Assembly: GCF_012584455.1 (NCBI RefSeq)
Contig: NZ_JABAEB010000004.1
Span: forward strand, 308,045 to 372,044
Direction: 5' to 3'
Length of the DNA: 64,000 nucleotides
From: Shewanella oncorhynchi
GTDB lineage: Bacteria; Pseudomonadota; Gammaproteobacteria; Enterobacterales; Shewanellaceae
A model generated the notes under the pieces. That model ran no database searches, had not been told where the DNA came from, and saw nothing but the letters and a program-made list of their open reading frames with translations. A program made the translations under genes and the position numbers. Position 1 is the first letter of the stretch. Every line of letters begins with the position of its first letter. Below are positions 45,517-55,907 of this stretch, piece after piece.

Positions 45517-47292
45517 TTATTCCTCTTGATATTCGATCCAACGCTGCTGGATTTTCACCACTATCTGTTTTACAGTAATACCAGCTTCATCACTACATTC
45601 TTGCTTACTTCCTGGCCTTATAAAACTATCTTCGACACCACTTCTAAAAACCCTGAGACTAATATCTGAATCGCTTATGGTCTCAAGTAATACAGAACCA
45701 AAGCCCCCCGCTAATACGCTCTCCTCAAGGGTGATAATGTCCATTCCAGGAACCAACAAATCGAGAATGCCATTTACAGGAAAAGGTTTGATGCTCTGAA
45801 CACAAATAATACCAAACGTTTTACCTAAATTTGCCAATAGTGATTTGAGTTCCCAAGCCTTTGCCAAAGTATTTCCAAGACAAATAATATAACCATTTTT
45901 ACCTTTGGCGGCGATAGACATCCCCTTGCTAAGAACTCCAGTATCAGGCTCTGAAGTACTTAAAGGCTCATAGGGATGCAAAATAACCATGGGACCCACA
46001 GGCGAAACTAAACGCCTTTCCAACAATCTCTGCGCCTCGATACTATTAATCGGATATTCTACTTGCATATTCGGGAATGATTTTAAATACGGAATATCAT
46101 AAATCCCATGATGAGTAGAGCCATCGTATCCCGCAAAACCAGCCCTGACGCCCAGTACAGTGATGGGTAAATTCATATAACAAGCATCATGCAACAACTG
46201 ATCGAAGGCCCTTTGCATAAAGGTTGTTTGCATACATACTACAGGCTTTAATCCCTCAAGCGCCATACCACAAGCCATTCCAACAGCATGTTGCTCCGCC
46301 ATTCCAACATCTATGACTCGACCTGGGAACAAGGCAAATAAACCATCCAAAGACGAAGCATAGGGTGTTGCAGGAGTGATAACATGAATATCAGGATCCA
46401 ATGCCATAAGTGCAGCTAATTTTTCAGCAAAAACAACCGCAAATGTCTTTCCAGCAACTGTAGGTGACGCACCTTCACCAGTCATTGGATTAAAAGGCAT
46501 TGAAAAATGCATTTTATAGGGATGAGAACCTGCGCAATCTAACCCCTTTCCTTTTAGAGTTTTGATATGCACTACTGTAGGACGCCCAAGAGTCTTTGCA
46601 TTCTTAAGAGCCTGAACAAGAGACTTTGTGCAATGACCATTTGCAACAGACAAATAGCCGTAACCTAAACTTTCAAAAAAGTGTTGGGATTTTTCTTGCC
46701 AATTATCACCAATAGTGAGCTGCCTAACACCGCCTACTGACGGTGCTATTGCCATTTCGTTATCATTCACCACAAGAATAAGTTTGGCATCCCGATCTAC
46801 ACTGCCAAAGTTTAGAGCCTCAAATGCCATTCCTTCAACTAGAGAACCATCTCCGATGACTGAAACTGTAAAGTCCCTACTTCCTTTGCTTTTAAGCGCA
46901 GCAGAGATACCTGTCGCCAATGAAATTGATGTACCAGCGTGCGAGGCGTCGATAGTATCGTGCTCACTTTCTTCCCTAGCGATAAAACGACTCATCCCCT
47001 TATAAGTGTTAAGGGAGTCAAATGCGGCACGGCGCCCAGTTAAAAGCTTATGGGTGTATCCTTGGTGACCAGTATCAAAAATAATTTTGTCAAAAGGAGA
47101 ATTAAAAACAAAATGAATTGCCAAGGTTAGCTCAATCACTGAAAGGTTGGCACCAATATGACCACCGGTGGCAGATATTTTATCTATCAAAAAACAACGT
47201 ATTTTTTCGGCCTGTCCATCCAGAGCTTCAATTGGCAATTTTTTAAGTTCAGCTGGAGAGCCTACAAACTCAATATAATCAATGGCTGCCAT
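45517..47292 (-). CDS. DXS-like thiamine-diphosphate enzyme (transketolase family)
   Basis: A protein of 591 aa resembling 1-deoxy-D-xylulose-5-phosphate synthase over its whole length. TGGHIGANLSVIELT lies at about 42-56, TGHQGYTHKLLTGRR at about 74-88, SHAGTSISLATG near 117, the ThDP motif GDGSLVEGMAFEALN at 147-161 with NDNEMAIAP, then AEQHAVGMACG (catalytic Glu) and GYDGSTHHGIYDI in the second half. A housekeeping dxs sits elsewhere in such genomes, so this is a paralog captured for glycan work. It may condense pyruvate or another 2-oxo acid with an aldehyde. The true substrate is unknown. Confidence 0.85.
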   Translation of the reverse strand: MAAIDYIEFVGSPAELKKLPIEALDGQAEKIRCFLIDKISATGGHIGANLSVIELTLAIHFVFNSPFDKIIFDTGHQGYTHKLLTGRRAAFDSLNTYKGMSRFIAREESEHDTIDASHAGTSISLATGISAALKSKGSRDFTVSVIGDGSLVEGMAFEALNFGSVDRDAKLILVVNDNEMAIAPSVGGVRQLTIGDNWQEKSQHFFESLGYGYLSVANGHCTKSLVQALKNAKTLGRPTVVHIKTLKGKGLDCAGSHPYKMHFSMPFNPMTGEGASPTVAGKTFAVVFAEKLAALMALDPDIHVITPATPYASSLDGLFALFPGRVIDVGMAEQHAVGMACGMALEGLKPVVCMQTTFMQRAFDQLLHDACYMNLPITVLGVRAGFAGYDGSTHHGIYDIPYLKSFPNMQVEYPINSIEAQRLLERRLVSPVGPMVILHPYEPLSTSEPDTGVLSKGMSIAAKGKNGYIICLGNTLAKAWELKSLLANLGKTFGIICVQSIKPFPVNGILDLLVPGMDIITLEESVLAGGFGSVLLETISDSDISLRVFRSGVEDSFIRPGSKQECSDEAGITVKQIVVKIQQRWIEYQEE

Positions 47293-47308
47293 AAAAAATC
47301 CTTAAAAA

Positions 47309-48514
47309 TTAACGAATAGGTTTTATACAAACAAGAACAGTATTGGTGCCATAGGGATCAGCATCATCGTGTATAATGCCAGCCTTAATACCAATCACTT
47401 TAACAATGTGAAAATACTGTCCAACTAAGTTCAGAAGATAATCCAAACTATATTCGACTATATGGCAAGAATTCACTGGAATATGACCATAACTGTTTTG
47501 CGGTGTGCTTAGAACTAACATGCCGCCAGGTTTAATGATACGTTGTAGCTCTTTCAAACAAGCCTCTTCAGACACATGTTCTAATGTCTCGAAACTGGTA
47601 ACTGCATCATAACTATCATCATCGAAGGACATGTCAGTAATATCTTCAACAAAAAACTCAACATTTTTTTGAGATGAATGAGCTTTAGCGTAAGCAACAC
47701 TTTCTGGATCTAGATCAGCTCCGTGCACCGTGGCAAGAGATGTCGACATCATTCGAACACCGTAACCATCAGCACAAGCTATATCCAATACTTTCATATT
47801 GGACTTAAGGTATTTAAGCGCTAATTGATAGTGATAACCAAGCCTGTCACCCGAAGCAATCCGATGATTATTCACTTCTTGACGTGGTATCTCATAGATA
47901 GCTTGTGCCAACTGCCTACACTCTCTTAAATAGTCATCCGTGTATTGAGGTAAGGACTCGAGATGTTCAAACTTATAATCATATCGATTGAGTTCAAAAT
48001 AAGTTTTAGGATGAACGTGAAATTTTGCTAACTCAGGTTTATCAAGAATTGTAACCAGCACCCGAAGTGCGCCGACACGAAAGACTTCAGAGCTAAAATG
48101 AACAGGAAAGTCAGCAGGTAGCTTGATACAATCAAGATTATTTTTTTGTGCGAGACTAACCATCTGTTGACTAAGATTAGTATCGAAGCAGAAATGAATA
48201 CCATCCACTCGGACAATGAAATCATCATCATTCAACTCGCTTGATGCAGCAACCATACGTCTGAGAGGGCTTTCATCAAATCCATAAAATGCTTGCAATC
48301 GTTTATCGGCAATTTCATCAACAATCCCTTTTAGCTCGCCGCCACGATCAAATTCTGGGGCAACTAAACAAAACTGAGCCTCGGGAAATGCAGTCAATGC
48401 ACGCTTAATTGTCCTTACAATGGCAATTTCACCGTCAACCAATCCCATGCAAATATCTCTACCTCCAGCCCAAGAGCGAGAACTTGCCTGAATCAATACT
48501 TTGATATTACTCAT
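47309..48514 (-). CDS. SpsF-like nucleotidyltransferase domain fused to a methyltransferase
   Basis: The protein has 401 aa. Residues 1 to about 160 resemble CMP-sugar cytidylyltransferases of the SpsF/NeuA type (start VLIQASSRSWAGGRD; DDDFIVRVDGIHFCF), but the usual PGK lysine is replaced in GGRD, so activity is doubtful. Residues about 225-400 are a class I SAM methyltransferase: VLDIACADGYG at 242-252, ADLDPESVAYA, SYDAVTSFETLEHV and IIKPGGMLVLSTPQN. The fusion points to a methyl group added to a nucleotide-linked sugar or its acyl branch. It lies between a second methyltransferase and the DXS-like gene. Confidence 0.8.
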   Translation of the reverse strand: MSNIKVLIQASSRSWAGGRDICMGLVDGEIAIVRTIKRALTAFPEAQFCLVAPEFDRGGELKGIVDEIADKRLQAFYGFDESPLRRMVAASSELNDDDFIVRVDGIHFCFDTNLSQQMVSLAQKNNLDCIKLPADFPVHFSSEVFRVGALRVLVTILDKPELAKFHVHPKTYFELNRYDYKFEHLESLPQYTDDYLRECRQLAQAIYEIPRQEVNNHRIASGDRLGYHYQLALKYLKSNMKVLDIACADGYGVRMMSTSLATVHGADLDPESVAYAKAHSSQKNVEFFVEDITDMSFDDDSYDAVTSFETLEHVSEEACLKELQRIIKPGGMLVLSTPQNSYGHIPVNSCHIVEYSLDYLLNLVGQYFHIVKVIGIKAGIIHDDADPYGTNTVLVCIKPIR

Positions 48515-48538
48515 ATCTACCCCTACATGGCATATTAT

Positions 48539-49450
48539 CTATAATTTTTTGGCAAAAAGGACAACTTCTCGCCCCATACCTACGCTGGCAAGCGCTCGAT
48601 AAAAATCTCTTTTGACTTGATTATTACCAGCCTTCGACATCTGGGTATCGAATCTCATACGCTTTTTATGGCAAGCACGTCCTAGTTCCGGTGACTCAAC
48701 ATAATTGTCACCCATTAACAAAAACATATCTATTGGAAAGGTTGTTTCCTTCATGACAACATCAAAGCCGACAGAAGCAAGCAAATTACCTAAGGTTTCG
48801 AAATTGAAATAATTAAGGTGATGTGGAGGAGCAACCCACCAAGGGCGATAACCTTCATAAGATCTAAGCGTTTCCTGAAATGGGTTATAGTCATTTGGAA
48901 CTACAACACACAAAATACCACCGGGTACTAGTGCTTCTCTGCATAGTGACAACATTTCTCTAGGATTTGGTATGTGTTCAAGGACAGCGTTGGCGTGAAT
49001 TGCATCAAATTTTCCGAGAATATTGACTGTCTCTTGATTAAAAAAACTCTCAACAACCTCTACTCCTAAACCTCTTGCATGCTCGCACGCCTGCGCTGAC
49101 GGCTCGATTCCCAATGCAGTCCATCCATGCCGTCGACCATAATTAACAAAATGCCCTGGGCCAGATCCCACGTCCAAAATACGTCGTGATGTATCCGTTA
49201 AGAAATACTCTAATGTTTCATAACGATCAGCATAAACCTGATCCCACCAAGAATTATCCTCACCACTTTCCTTAATAAACATAGGCTTATTCGTAGTGTA
49301 ATATTCGTGCCTATATATGTTTTCAAGTTCATCTAGAGTAGGAAGAGGGTGCACGTGCTTGAAACCGCAACTTTGACATTCAATCACTTGGAAACCATTA
49401 ACATCATCGACAAGATGTCCGATGTGTTGTTCAGAAGTCTTTTGATGCAT
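48539..49450 (-). CDS. Class I SAM-dependent methyltransferase
   Basis: A protein of 303 aa with motif I ILDVGSGPGHF at 91-101, FDAIHANAVLEHIPNPREML and LVPGGILCVVVPND. The short N-terminal CxxC (ECQSCGFKHVHPLP, about 24-37) matches sugar C- or O-methyltransferases that begin with a four-Cys zinc site, but the first CxxC pair is missing. It is the first gene of the minus-strand cassette ending with the ATP-grasp gene, with a sigma-54 promoter 50 bases upstream. Confidence 0.85.
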   Translation of the reverse strand: MHQKTSEQHIGHLVDDVNGFQVIECQSCGFKHVHPLPTLDELENIYRHEYYTTNKPMFIKESGEDNSWWDQVYADRYETLEYFLTDTSRRILDVGSGPGHFVNYGRRHGWTALGIEPSAQACEHARGLGVEVVESFFNQETVNILGKFDAIHANAVLEHIPNPREMLSLCREALVPGGILCVVVPNDYNPFQETLRSYEGYRPWWVAPPHHLNYFNFETLGNLLASVGFDVVMKETTFPIDMFLLMGDNYVESPELGRACHKKRMRFDTQMSKAGNNQVKRDFYRALASVGMGREVVLFAKKL

Positions 49451-49499
49451 CTCTATTCCTCAAATGGACGGCGTCACTAATTTGGCTTTTCCAAGAATC

Positions 49500-49515
49500 A
49501 GCAAATTTCAAGCCA
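49500..49515 (-). promoter_or_regulatory. Sigma-54 promoter of the methyltransferase-DXS-SDR-ATP-grasp operon
   Basis: The minus strand reads TGGCTTGAAATTTGCT, with GG-N10-GC and a perfect -12 half. It puts the five-gene decoration cassette under the flagellar sigma-54 activators. Confidence 0.82.
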
Positions 49516-49580
49516 ATTAATATGAAGTTGTAACAAACTCCCTGTAGCTGCTAAGATTTTAGCATCTGATTACTCACTAG

Positions 49581-49596
49581 CGGTACATATATTGCT
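49581..49596 (+). promoter_or_regulatory. Probable sigma-54 promoter of the GH57-like gene
   Basis: CGGTACATATATTGCT has GG-N10-GC and a good -12 half but differs from consensus at three positions in the -24 half. It lies 62 bases above the ATG at 49658, divergent from the minus-strand site at 49500. Confidence 0.6.
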
Positions 49597-49657
49597 TCTG
49601 AAATTTTTTAAACTCAATTATCATTATTAGCTAAATAATTAAAGGGTAAGTGAAAAA

Positions 49658-51580
49658 ATGCCAAAGGATCAATCCATTGCCCTGTATACGGTTTTCCACT
49701 TAAACCTTGCCTTCTCATCCATTGAAAATGAGAAGCATGGCGAGGTAGTTAAACGTTGTTACTGGCCCTTACTGGAATTAGCCCAAGATGACGTAGCCCT
49801 TGGCTTAGAAATGACAGCAAATACCCTCGAAGCAATTAAGGCTGTAGATCCTGAATGGATCAATGCGTTCAAGTCATTATTATTATTAGGCAAGTGCGAA
49901 TTAGTAGCCAGTGGCGATAGTCAGATCATTGGTCCGCTTATTCCTGCCAAGGTAAACCAAATCAACTTAAGACTTGGCCAAGACTACTACCAGCAGGAGC
50001 TAGGAATTAAACCCAATATTGCCTATCTCAATGAGCAGGCGGTCTCAGCAGGTCTCTTAGATATATATATTGATGAAGGTTTCGAAGCAGTGGTTGTAGA
50101 GTGGGACAATCCTTTCTCCCACAATCCTGACTGGCACACTGAGTTACTTGAGCGCCCTCAGTCACTAGTAAGCGCGAGCGGCCGAAAAATTAAAGTTATC
50201 TGGAACCACGCTATAGCCTTTCAAAAATTTCAGCGTTATGTTCATGGAGAACTAACACAGGAAGATTACCTCAATTATCTGCTCAAAGTACTTAAACCCG
50301 GCACAATCGCTTTTCCCGTGTATGGCAGCGATGCTGAGGTATTTGATTTTCGTCCAGGGCGCTACCTAACAGAAGCCAATGAAGTAACAGGTGAATGGCA
50401 GCGAGTTAAAACATTATTTAATGCTATTAAAGAAATGAAAAAGTATCGATGGGTATGCCCATCCAGCCTTTTGTCGCTTTGGCAGCAGAGCAAACCACTG
50501 AAATTGACTAATGCCCATCATCCCGTCTCGGTAAAAAAACAAGCCAAATATAATCTGTGCCGTTGGGGATTAAGCGGGCGCAACGATCTGTTGCTGAATA
50601 CCCAATGTTATAAACACCTCGCCTCACTCCAAATTAAGCCTAATGCAGATGATAATGAATGGCGAAACCTTTGCCGTCTTTGGGCCAGCGATCTTAGAAC
50701 CCATCTAACAAAAAATCGCTATAACGCGCTAAAGCTAACGACACCATCCTCAAAGTCACCAACTTTCGCTCCATGGATTCCCAGAGCAGATGTAATACTA
50801 GATTACGATGCGGAACGACGCAGACTGCATATCCGAACACCCTATCTATACCTAACTCTCAATGGTAATAGAGGTCTTGCTATTGATACTCTAGCCTTTT
50901 CCAGTCAAGGGTTTGAACCCATTATAGGCACTCTTTCACATGGCTATTTCGATCATATCAGCTATGGAGCTGATTTTTATAGCAACCATTTATTACTCGA
51001 GCGCTTTCGTGATAGAGACAGGGTGACCGATCTCAACCTAGTTGAATATCAACTAGGTGAACTGGATAGCTGCCTTATTATCTTTTGTAAACAATCGCTA
51101 AACAGTGGCGGTCTAATTAAATGGTATAAACTGGATAGCGAAAGCTTATACACTGGGTTTTGTTTTGAGGACAGCCATAGGCCCGAAGCCTCGGTACGTC
51201 TTGGTTTTATGACTTTATTAGACTGCGAACAACGCGCATGGTACCAAACACGTTTAGGTGGAAACCAAGATGAGTTTTTCCAAATTACTGATGACATGGA
51301 TCAAGGAGCCGCAGTATCTTCCATCGTATCCTCCTCAAGTGCACTAGGCGCTACAAATGGTACCATCAGCTTTGGCAGTAAGACTCGGGGAATACACATC
51401 AGTTGGAACCCTGCCAACTGTGCAGCACTGCCAATGATCTCAAGTAAAAAAATTAACAATCAATATTTGAACCGTCTGTGGTTTTCCCTTGCTGAAGCTG
51501 ATGAAACCCTAAAATCTGGGGGGCATTTACTCAACTTTGCCATCTGTATCACCCCAACCATGAGACCTTGTCATGTCTAA
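49658..51580 (+). CDS. GH57-like glycoside hydrolase/deacetylase-fold protein
   Basis: The protein has 640 aa. The first about 300 residues follow the GH57 (alpha/beta)7-barrel plan: FHLNLAFSS near 13 (region 1), GKCELVASGDSQIIGPLIP near 78-96 (region 2), IAYLNEQAVS near 121-130 with Glu126 at the nucleophile position (region 3), and GSDAEVFDFRPGRY near 226-245 (region 4, acid Asp). The second half is a beta-rich domain of unknown role. GH57 enzymes act on alpha-glycans; here it sits in one operon with a nonulosonate synthetase (8-base overlap). It may act on an intermediate or the finished glycan. Confidence 0.75.
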   Translation: MPKDQSIALYTVFHLNLAFSSIENEKHGEVVKRCYWPLLELAQDDVALGLEMTANTLEAIKAVDPEWINAFKSLLLLGKCELVASGDSQIIGPLIPAKVNQINLRLGQDYYQQELGIKPNIAYLNEQAVSAGLLDIYIDEGFEAVVVEWDNPFSHNPDWHTELLERPQSLVSASGRKIKVIWNHAIAFQKFQRYVHGELTQEDYLNYLLKVLKPGTIAFPVYGSDAEVFDFRPGRYLTEANEVTGEWQRVKTLFNAIKEMKKYRWVCPSSLLSLWQQSKPLKLTNAHHPVSVKKQAKYNLCRWGLSGRNDLLLNTQCYKHLASLQIKPNADDNEWRNLCRLWASDLRTHLTKNRYNALKLTTPSSKSPTFAPWIPRADVILDYDAERRRLHIRTPYLYLTLNGNRGLAIDTLAFSSQGFEPIIGTLSHGYFDHISYGADFYSNHLLLERFRDRDRVTDLNLVEYQLGELDSCLIIFCKQSLNSGGLIKWYKLDSESLYTGFCFEDSHRPEASVRLGFMTLLDCEQRAWYQTRLGGNQDEFFQITDDMDQGAAVSSIVSSSSALGATNGTISFGSKTRGIHISWNPANCAALPMISSKKINNQYLNRLWFSLAEADETLKSGGHLLNFAICITPTMRPCHV

Positions 51581-53273
51581 AGCCCTTGCAATTGTTGGTG
51601 CTCGCCTTAACTCTAGTCGTCTCGCAGGCAAACACTTATTAGAGCTCGCAGGGAAGCCGCTAATTGAACAGTTATGGCGCCGCCTAGCATTGTGCCAAGA
51701 GGTTAATAGTTTTGAACTGGCTACCACTGCTGATGATTTTAATAAACCTCTCATAAATTGGGCACATACCCACCAAATTTGTTGCCATCCTTTTGAAGGA
51801 GATGTTAACGATCTAATGGCACGACTCGATAACATAATCCAAAGACAAGCACCTGACTTTATTATCTATATTTGCGGTGACTGCCCACTCATTGCTCCTG
51901 ATTTTATCGATCATGCCCTGACAAGGCTTAAGGCTTCGGGCAAAGACAGCATCAAACTCCATGATGGAGTCATCTCTATTCACGAAGGCATGGCATTTTA
52001 CAGTCGCAAAGGATGGGAAAAACTGATGTCTGTAAGCCAATGTGCCATGTCGAGGGAGCACGTGGGTTACGCGGACAGAATCACCCCAGTGCTTGACTGC
52101 TTAAGTATTACCGATAGCGCAAATTATTCGCAGATAAAACACCGAATATCAGTAGATACTCAAGCCGACTATCGCTTTATGGAAGAAGTATATCGCCGTT
52201 GGTACAAGATCCATACTGTAGACACCATCGTCAGCCTAGCATGGGTGCAACAACAGTTATTAGAAGATCCAATGCTAGCGGCTATCAACAATCATGTGAA
52301 ACAGAAAGCGGCAGATAAACTGTACGCAAAGGCCAGTATCTATTGTCATCTAGGACCCTCTATTGGCTTGGGACATTACAAGCGGTCCAAATCGATTGCC
52401 GATGCATTGCAAGAGTATCTTGGAATTGGGGCCATAGTACACGTCCAATATGAAGGACCACAACTTGAAAAAACATCACCTCGACTTCACTGGTATAAGA
52501 ATGAAAATGAGTTGCTAACAGCCATGATTTTGGATCCAAATCCACTCATTCTACTTGATCTACATCCAGACTTTATTTCACTTCCAGCACTTAGAAAGAC
52601 ACTCCAGCCACTCAGAGATAAAAATACTAAAATTGTAGGGATAGATAAACTCATATCAATTATAAATGAGCTTGATTGGTTATTTATCCCTAGCTTCAAT
52701 AAATCATTTCAGCATCCTAAGGTCTCTGTCGGCTGGCAAAACTATCTATTTTCTTCAATGCCCCAACAAACAAAGAAACACCAAATTCTTGTATTAACAG
52801 GTGGCAGTGATGCACTTGCTTACGGCACCATTTTACCCACGCTACTATCAACACTTTGTACTGATTGGCCTATTATTTGGGTACAAGGACCACTGGCCTC
52901 CCCCCCCTTATTGCCATTAAGTTCAACAATAAGCGTACTGACAGATCCCGATGATCTTCATGAGTTAATCGCAGAGTCAGAAATTATTTTAACTTGCTAT
53001 GGCTTGTCACTATTCGAATCCATCTTCTCAAGTGCTGCTAGCATATTACTCCCGACACAACATTTGTGTGATAGCGTAGAACTCGAATTGCTTATCAAAG
53101 AGCACTGCTGCCTTACGAGTAGTTCCCTTCCTGATGCAATCTCAAAACTTGAAGCTTTATTGAGTGATTGCAACGCAAGACAAAAACTACAAAAAGAAGC
53201 AAGCAGAGTATTTAACGACCACGCAGGTATGATAAATCTGATGGAAGATATTCAACGGCTATTGGAACAATAG
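51573..53273 (+). CDS. CMP-sugar synthetase (SpsF/PseF-like) fused to PseG-like hydrolase
   Basis: A protein of 566 aa with two domains. Residues 1 to about 235 are a cytidylyltransferase: ARLNSSRLAGKHLLELAGKP near 10-29 and IYICGDCPLIAPDFIDHAL near 98-116. Residues about 255-566 resemble PseG, the UDP-sugar hydrolase, with IGLGHYKRSKSIADAL near its start and ILVLTGGSDALAYG later. Together these are steps 4 and 6 of pseudaminate-type synthesis, here in one chain. It overlaps the GH57-like gene by 8 bases. Confidence 0.85.
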   Translation: MSKALAIVGARLNSSRLAGKHLLELAGKPLIEQLWRRLALCQEVNSFELATTADDFNKPLINWAHTHQICCHPFEGDVNDLMARLDNIIQRQAPDFIIYICGDCPLIAPDFIDHALTRLKASGKDSIKLHDGVISIHEGMAFYSRKGWEKLMSVSQCAMSREHVGYADRITPVLDCLSITDSANYSQIKHRISVDTQADYRFMEEVYRRWYKIHTVDTIVSLAWVQQQLLEDPMLAAINNHVKQKAADKLYAKASIYCHLGPSIGLGHYKRSKSIADALQEYLGIGAIVHVQYEGPQLEKTSPRLHWYKNENELLTAMILDPNPLILLDLHPDFISLPALRKTLQPLRDKNTKIVGIDKLISIINELDWLFIPSFNKSFQHPKVSVGWQNYLFSSMPQQTKKHQILVLTGGSDALAYGTILPTLLSTLCTDWPIIWVQGPLASPPLLPLSSTISVLTDPDDLHELIAESEIILTCYGLSLFESIFSSAASILLPTQHLCDSVELELLIKEHCCLTSSSLPDAISKLEALLSDCNARQKLQKEASRVFNDHAGMINLMEDIQRLLEQ

Positions 53274-53294
53274 TGTCTAGAACCATACAAAATT

Positions 53295-53354
53295 TAAGTT
53301 GATATATGCTACTCGCAGCCAGAGGCTGCCGAAATGGTACTTGGCTAGCATAGA

Positions 53355-53362
<8 letters not shown>
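53295..53362. terminator. Multi-stem bidirectional terminator
   Basis: Nested inverted repeats lie between convergent genes: TAAGTT/AACTTA outside, TATGCTA/TAGCATA (53305-53311, 53346-53352) next, and GCAGCC/GGCTGC (53315-53320, 53324-53329) inside. The outer arm overlaps the pseC stop. There is no clear T-run. Confidence 0.55.
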
Positions 53363-55558
<2,196 letters not shown>

Positions 55559-55598
55559 CTATACAATTGACGATTTACTGCTAAAGCAATTAAATCAA

Positions 55599-55614
55599 AG
55601 CAAAAAACAAGCCA
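55599..55614 (-). promoter_or_regulatory. Sigma-54 promoter of pseBC
   Basis: The minus strand reads TGGCTTGTTTTTTGCT, with GG-N10-GC. It resembles the flhA site (same T-rich spacer and -12 half). Confidence 0.82.
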
Positions 55615-55804
55615 ACATGGCATAAAATCATTACTAGAACGTAGTTTACTCACCTATAAAGCTCTATTAGTATAGGTAGTTACTCGTAAAAATTATATGA
55701 TTTTATAGGCTAATTTCGACTTTATTGCATCAAGTCAGCCCTTTCTAACTAGTCAATCAACACCTGAGGACTAAATGTCAATATAAACTGTCAAAAAAAT
55801 AACA

Positions 55805-55820
55805 TGGCGTATTTATTGCT
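55805..55820 (+). promoter_or_regulatory. Sigma-54 promoter of the long maf gene
   Basis: TGGCGTATTTATTGCT has GG-N10-GC with only the middle of the -24 box off consensus. It lies 88 bases above the ATG at 55908. Confidence 0.85.
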
Positions 55821-55907
55821 GTTTTCTACCTGAGCAATTTTTTGCCTTGGCATATAAGATAAGAGCTCGTATTGACTTACTTGCCGACCAATAGGAATGT
55901 ATAACTA

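Noticed and set aside
45517..47292. Housekeeping dxs
   Set aside because: Context with methyltransferase, SDR and ATP-grasp genes and several motif changes (for example GDGSLVEG for GDGAITAG) indicate a paralog.
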